The notes under the pieces are model-generated. The model was not told the origin of the DNA. It did no database searches and saw only the letters and a program-made list of their open reading frames with translations. 10,014 nucleotides of DNA from Flavobacteriales bacterium (GTDB lineage Bacteria > Bacteroidota > Bacteroidia > Flavobacteriales > Flavobacteriaceae), in contig JALSTJ010000265.1 in the NCBI GenBank assembly GCA_026983815.1, forward strand, positions 1 to 10,014, given 5' to 3'. A program made the translations under genes and the position numbers. Shown here in pieces: positions 6,302 to 10,014 of this stretch. Position 1 is the stretch's first letter. Every line of letters begins with the position of its first letter.

Positions 6302-7615
6302 ATGAAAACAACTATCCATAATTTTACGAGCTCTGCTCTCTTTTTAAGTTTTGCTGCAATTTTATTTTCATCTTGTGGCACGTATTATAATGCTTCTTAT
6401 GATGGAATTTACGAAGACGAACCAGTTGCACACAAGGTAAGCGTTGTAGAAACAAAAGAAACCGTATCTAAAAAACATACTGAAAATAATCGGGAACAAA
6501 CCAAAAATGACGATGATAAAAGTTATGTTTTTTATGAAGAATATTTCAATAACAAAGCCAAACTTTACGAAGATTTGGACGATGATGATATTGTAACCGA
6601 TGAAAATGATTACTATTATGATGACAATGACAACGATTATGACAATGATAATGACAGTTACACTGTAACAAAAAAGGAAGTATATATTCATCATTATTAT
6701 GATTATGATCCTTGGTGTTGGGCATATCCATACAGCTATCGCCCCTACTATTACAGACCTTATTGGGGGGTAAGTTTCAGTTTTTACTATGGACCTTCTT
6801 ATTATTATGATCCTTGGTATTACAATTCTTGGTATTATGATCCTTGGTACTATGGTTATGGCTATGGTTATTATACACCCTACACTTACTGGGGATACTA
6901 TCCTAATTATTACAATTATTACAATAACAACTACTATTATTACCGAAACAGAAGATCTTATGTCAGAGGCAGACGAACATTATTCGGTAGAACCAATCCA
7001 TCGAGTCTAACAGCCAACAGACGAACCGTGAGAAAAGACAGAATTGATGGAAACAGTGGCAGAATTTCAAGAAAAAATTCCGGTGGAAGAAGTGATAGAG
7101 TCAATAGAACCACTCGTCCGAGAGAAGATAGAATCGGTAGAAATTCCCGCACCGAAAGAACCACTCGACCAAGAGCCGACCGTATCAATAGAACCGAAAG
7201 ACACGGCAGAACGGAAAGAACTACACGAACTACACGTCCGAGAGAAGATCGTATCAACAGGAATAATCATGGAAACAGCAATGGAAGATACACTCCTTCA
7301 CGTTCCACTCGAACCGAAAAAACCCGTCCGTATCGAACTACAAGAAGCAACAGAACTTCACGTATGCGTAATCATCGTTCCCGTTCAACAAGCTATTCAT
7401 CATCCAGCCGTTCAAGAAGCAATAGGTCAAATAGCAGTTATTCTACCAGCCGTTCTTCGTCACATTCTACCAACAGAAGTAGTAGAAGTTATTCATCCGG
7501 CAGAAGCAGTTACGGCGGAAGTTCACATTCGTCATTTGGCGGATCAAGAAGTTCTTCCGGTAATAGTGGCGGTGGAAGAAGTGGACATTCGGGAAGTGGA
7601 AGAGGGCGCAGATAA
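6302..7615 (+). CDS. Low-complexity lipoprotein with acidic, Tyr/Trp-rich and Arg/Ser-rich zones
   Basis: A 437-residue predicted lipoprotein of unknown function. The N-terminus has a hydrophobic signal and a lipobox 'LFSSC', with Cys25 as the lipidation site. After it come four zones. Residues 26-70 are an ordinary polar linker. Residues 68-120 are acidic, with Asp/Asn runs. Residues 128-214 are extremely Tyr/Trp-rich, with YDPW at 135-138 and two YYDPWYY copies 10 residues apart at 168 and 178. Residues 215-437 are strongly basic: three copies of RTTRPR[E/A]DRI (269, 286, 309), then an Arg/Ser and finally Gly/Ser/Arg tail. No catalytic motif is seen, and most of the protein is probably disordered. 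There is no acidic run right after the Cys of the known Bacteroidota surface-export type, so the side of the outer membrane is open. It lies 37 bases before a FadL-type transporter and probably shares its transcript. Similar low-complexity lipoproteins occur in Flavobacteriia; I do not recognise a named family. Confidence 0.85.
   Translation: MKTTIHNFTSSALFLSFAAILFSSCGTYYNASYDGIYEDEPVAHKVSVVETKETVSKKHTENNREQTKNDDDKSYVFYEEYFNNKAKLYEDLDDDDIVTDENDYYYDDNDNDYDNDNDSYTVTKKEVYIHHYYDYDPWCWAYPYSYRPYYYRPYWGVSFSFYYGPSYYYDPWYYNSWYYDPWYYGYGYGYYTPYTYWGYYPNYYNYYNNNYYYYRNRRSYVRGRRTLFGRTNPSSLTANRRTVRKDRIDGNSGRISRKNSGGRSDRVNRTTRPREDRIGRNSRTERTTRPRADRINRTERHGRTERTTRTTRPREDRINRNNHGNSNGRYTPSRSTRTEKTRPYRTTRSNRTSRMRNHRSRSTSYSSSSRSRSNRSNSSYSTSRSSSHSTNRSSRSYSSGRSSYGGSSHSSFGGSRSSSGNSGGGRSGHSGSGRGRR
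6803..6849 (+). repeat. Short tandem repeat encoding YYDPWYY (30-base period)
   Basis: The 17-mer tattatgatccttggta occurs at 6803-6819 and again at 6833-6849, exactly 30 bases apart. A related gattatgatccttggt is at 6701-6716. It encodes the aromatic repeats of the lipoprotein. Confidence 0.85.
7106..7255 (+). repeat. Three copies of an RTTRPR[E/A]DRI-coding repeat
   Basis: Copies are encoded at about 7106-7135, 7157-7186 and 7226-7255. The first and third share the identical 15-mer cgtccgagagaagat (7115-7129 and 7235-7249, 120 bases apart). The middle copy differs in bases and has Ala in place of Glu. The pattern suggests expansion by internal duplication inside the basic domain of the lipoprotein. 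Confidence 0.8.
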
Positions 7616-7652
7616 AATAATAAATCCATTTAAGTTTTAAAAAAATAAATTT

Positions 7653-9197
7653 ATGAACAGTATTTTCAGAAAATATTTCATAGCAATACTTTTATCCTTA
7701 TTCGTGAGTAATATTTATTCACAAAATGAAGAAGATGCCTTACGTTATGCAACCAACGAAGTAAATGGTTCTGCACGTTTTACGGGTATGGGAGGAGCTT
7801 TTAGTGCGCTGGGAGGAGATTTGAGTGCCATTACACTCAACCCGGCCGGAGTTACCACTTTTTCTACCAACCAACTCAGTGGCACATTTTCGTTTTACTC
7901 CGTCGGAAATAATTCCAACTATTTCGACACTCGACAAAATTCCGATTATACCTCTTTTGATGATGCCATATTAAATGTTGATCAATTGGGAATTGTATGG
8001 GTATATAAATCAAACGTAGATGATTGGAATAAATTGGCTTTCGGTTTTAATTATAATAGAACTGCCGATTACGGAAATTATTTGAAAATAAAAGGTACCA
8101 ACGCAAACGGTAATTCGGTAGTCAATTATTTTGTGGACAATGCACAAGGCATAGGTTTGGGAGATATTAAAGTTGGAACCGGAGAAGACATCGATTATGT
8201 TTATCAATGGTTGGGAGAAAATTCAAGTTTTCAAGCCCAACAAGCATTTTTAGGTTATCAAGCTTATATAATCAACCCCGTAGATGATACTGATGATAAT
8301 AATACAGCTTATACACCCAATGCAACTTATACCAATGTTCAACATATCAGTAAAATTTCTTCCATAGGAAACAAAGGAAATGCCGAATTTAGTTTTGGAG
8401 GAACTTATAAGAATAAATTACAATTGGGTATCAGTTTGGATTTGATTTCCATTGATTATAAAGAAAATAATTCCATTTATGAAACCGGCTACCATCCGAC
8501 TTCCGAATTGAAAAGTTTAAAATTTAATAATTATTTACGGGTAGAAGGTTCGGGAGTTCAAATCAAATTGGGAGGAATTTATAAATTTGATAATAAATTT
8601 CGTCTAAGTTTTGCTTTTCATAGTCCCCAATGGCTGGAAATTGATGAATATCTAAAACAAAATATTCATACCGAATTTAACGGATATTCTCCTGTGGATG
8701 TTTCTCCTAATGTAGAAAATAGTTTTGCTCCGTATAAAATCATCACTCCTTCAAAAATGATTGTAGGAATATCTAAAGTCTTTGGTAAAACGGGATTGAT
8801 TTCGGTAGATTACGGTTATCAGGATTATTCCAACCTGCGTTTCAAAGAAAAAAATATAGAAGCTGATAGCGATTATTTTGATGCGGTTAATCAATTGATG
8901 AGAGATAATTTTCAAGGGGTTCATAGTTTGAATGTAGGAGGGGAATTAAAATTAAGTGAATTGAGTTTAAGAGCCGGTGGATTTATAACCACTTCTCCTT
9001 ATAAAAACACGGAGGATTTGTATGCATATAAAGGATATTCATTAGGCGCAGGATATAATTTCGGTGGAATTAGTATGGATTTGGCTTGGCAATCCGGTCA
9101 AACCACACAAAGCCGAACCTTAACAGGGCTTCCCGACCAAGCCAAAACAAAACTTTATAAAAATAAATTTCTCTTGGGATTCCGATATAATTTCTAA
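7653..9197 (+). CDS. FadL/OmpP1/TodX-family outer-membrane transport protein
   Basis: A 514-residue outer-membrane beta-barrel of the FadL family, which moves hydrophobic compounds such as long-chain fatty acids across the outer membrane; the actual substrate here is unknown. Seen: a signal peptide (residues 1-23, basic start, hydrophobic core, cleavage likely after IYS before QNEED). Next is the family's N-terminal hatch segment 'NEVNGSARFTGMGGAF' with 'LNPAG' at 62-66, equivalent to the conserved NPAG of FadL. The barrel strands that follow end in Phe ('FLLGFRYNF'), as expected for BAM-dependent insertion. An Asp-rich insert near residues 210-217 ('VDDTDDNN') is probably a surface loop. Bacteroidota versions are often annotated as 'hemin receptor', without proof. 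It lies 37 bases after the lipoprotein gene with an A-rich leader and no promoter between, and is followed directly by an intrinsic terminator. Confidence 0.93.
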   Translation: MNSIFRKYFIAILLSLFVSNIYSQNEEDALRYATNEVNGSARFTGMGGAFSALGGDLSAITLNPAGVTTFSTNQLSGTFSFYSVGNNSNYFDTRQNSDYTSFDDAILNVDQLGIVWVYKSNVDDWNKLAFGFNYNRTADYGNYLKIKGTNANGNSVVNYFVDNAQGIGLGDIKVGTGEDIDYVYQWLGENSSFQAQQAFLGYQAYIINPVDDTDDNNTAYTPNATYTNVQHISKISSIGNKGNAEFSFGGTYKNKLQLGISLDLISIDYKENNSIYETGYHPTSELKSLKFNNYLRVEGSGVQIKLGGIYKFDNKFRLSFAFHSPQWLEIDEYLKQNIHTEFNGYSPVDVSPNVENSFAPYKIITPSKMIVGISKVFGKTGLISVDYGYQDYSNLRFKEKNIEADSDYFDAVNQLMRDNFQGVHSLNVGGELKLSELSLRAGGFITTSPYKNTEDLYAYKGYSLGAGYNFGGISMDLAWQSGQTTQSRTLTGLPDQAKTKLYKNKFLLGFRYNF

Positions 9198-9207
9198 AAA
9201 ATATTTG

Positions 9208-9233
9208 AAAAAGACGGTTAAGCCGTCTTTTTT
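9208..9233 (+). terminator. Rho-independent terminator after the FadL-family gene
   Basis: A perfect 10-bp inverted repeat AAAAAGACGG / CCGTCTTTTT with a 5-base loop (TTAAG) runs directly into a T tract, 11 bases after the stop codon. The A stretch on the left arm and T stretch on the right would let it work on both strands. Confidence 0.9.
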
Positions 9234-9249
9234 ATTAAATATTTTTTTA

Positions 9250-9257
9250 TAATTTTG
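9250..9257 (+). promoter_or_regulatory. Candidate -7 box for the FG-GAP protein gene
   Basis: TAATTTTG is a perfect TAnnTTTG match, 25 bases before the ATG at 9283. The expected -33 position falls in the T tract of the terminator and lacks a TTTG, so only the -7 half is supported. Confidence 0.4.
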
Positions 9258-9282
9258 AATAAAATTTTTGAAAAACAATACT

Positions 9283-10014
9283 ATGAAAAAGATTTACACT
9301 TTATTGGTTCTTTTGGTGTTTGGAAACCTTACTGCACAAGTATTCACAGACATCACGGGAAATATCCCCGCTTTGAATAATTCATTTGTCGCTTGGGGAG
9401 ATTATGACAATGACGGAGATCAAGATTTATACATATCAGGTGAGTTGCCCACAGGAGATCCCGGGGGAGGTTTATACCAAAACGATAATGGAAATTTTAG
9501 TTTGGTTGCCAACTCAAATTTACCTTTACTCTCATTAGGGCAAGCCCAATGGGCGGATTTTAACGAAGATGGCAATTTGGATATCGTTATTATGGGATAT
9601 AATGGAAATGACGGACAAACTGATATTTACTACAATAACGGCGATGGAACTTTCACTTTTGCAAATACCGGATTACCTCCGGCTTATATGGGAGACATTT
9701 CTGCTGTTGATGTAAATAATGACGGACATATGGATGTTGGAATAACCGGAATGAGAACAGATACAAATCCATGGAGCAATTTTACCAAAATATTTATCAA
9801 TAATAACGATGGAACATTTTCTGAAATGACATCAGCTAATCTTCCGGGAATGAGCTTTGGAAAAATGCAATTTGCCGATTATGACAATGATAATTATCCC
9901 GATTTTATACTTGCAGGGTTTAGCGATGTAACCAGTACACAATACACCAAATTATGGCACAACAATGGGGACGGAACTTTTACGGAAACTTCCACTGCTT
10001 TTTTTCAATCTTGG
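9283..10014 (+). CDS. Secreted FG-GAP/VCBS-repeat protein (3' partial)
   Basis: A new gene starts at the ATG 9283 and stays open for 244 codons to the right edge. Seen: a signal peptide (MKKIYTLLVLLVFGNLTA, cleavage before Gln19). At least four FG-GAP/VCBS-type repeats follow, each with a calcium-binding Asp loop: 'DYDNDGDQD' at 40-48, 'DFNEDGNLD' at 92-100, 'DVNNDGHMD' at 143-151 and 'DYDNDNYPD' at 199-207. Linking segments of the form 'YYNNGDGTF' (117-124) and 'WHNNGDGTF' (225-233) recur. This predicts an integrin-alpha-like propeller that is exported and calcium-stabilised, with a likely role in adhesion or binding. Flavobacterial proteins of this kind often end in a type IX secretion sorting domain; that end lies outside the window, so it is inference only. 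It follows a terminator and has its own -7 box, so it starts a separate unit. Confidence 0.9.
   Translation, partial: MKKIYTLLVLLVFGNLTAQVFTDITGNIPALNNSFVAWGDYDNDGDQDLYISGELPTGDPGGGLYQNDNGNFSLVANSNLPLLSLGQAQWADFNEDGNLDIVIMGYNGNDGQTDIYYNNGDGTFTFANTGLPPAYMGDISAVDVNNDGHMDVGITGMRTDTNPWSNFTKIFINNNDGTFSEMTSANLPGMSFGKMQFADYDNDNYPDFILAGFSDVTSTQYTKLWHNNGDGTFTETSTAFFQSW

Noticed and set aside
6368..6694. Minus-strand open frame with Ile/Val/Phe-rich, membrane-like product
   Set aside because: It is the complement of the Asp/Tyr-rich codons (GAT, TAT, AAT) of the lipoprotein gene, which automatically give Ile/Val codons on the other strand.
6701..6874. Repeats considered as a CRISPR-like or intergenic repeat array
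   Set aside because: The repeats are in frame, short, vary at codon level and encode YDPW units, so they are protein repeats.
6958..7257. Minus-strand open frame of 99 codons opposite the Arg/Ser-rich region
   Set aside because: Its Leu/Val/Arg-rich product mirrors the repeated codons of the lipoprotein gene; no start context, domain or promoter supports it.

Overview
The window looks like chromosome from a member of the Bacteroidota, most likely a Flavobacteriia-type organism. The DNA is AT-rich and start codons lack clear Shine-Dalgarno sequences. Several intergenic gaps carry the Bacteroidota-type -7 box TAnnTTTG. The gene content also fits: a TolB-like propeller joined to an outer-membrane barrel, an archaeal/eukaryotic-type ProRS, a FadL/OmpP1 porin starting with the typical 'NEVNGSARFTGMGGAF' segment, a secreted FG-GAP protein, and a Tyr/Arg/Ser-rich lipoprotein. 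No mobile element, phage gene, RNA gene or CRISPR array was seen. Coding density is very high; the longest gap between genes is about 120 bases.

Left part (1-2803, + strand): the 3' portion of a large envelope protein (propeller repeats plus C-terminal barrel) overlaps by one base (TAATG) a membrane-anchored alpha/beta hydrolase. The two are probably translationally coupled.

Middle (2772-6195, - strand): reading in the direction of transcription, proS, then a fructosamine-kinase family gene 27 bases later, then an arginine-deiminase/amidinotransferase-fold enzyme with its own well-formed promoter. This last gene runs tail-to-tail into the hydrolase and overlaps it by 32 bases.

Right part (6302-10014, + strand): facing away from proS, a compositionally extreme lipoprotein is followed 37 bases later by a FadL-family outer-membrane transporter, and this pair ends at a strong intrinsic terminator. 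A new unit then starts with a secreted FG-GAP/VCBS repeat protein that leaves the window at the right edge.

Most of the window is housekeeping and envelope biology. The least explained gene is the lipoprotein at 6302-7615, with successive acidic, aromatic (YYDPWYY) and Arg/Ser zones. Secondary points are the ProRS that has lost all four zinc-site cysteines, the catalytic end of the amidinotransferase lying against an antisense gene overlap, and the kinase with Asp where eukaryotic relatives have a redox-sensing Cys in the glycine-rich loop.
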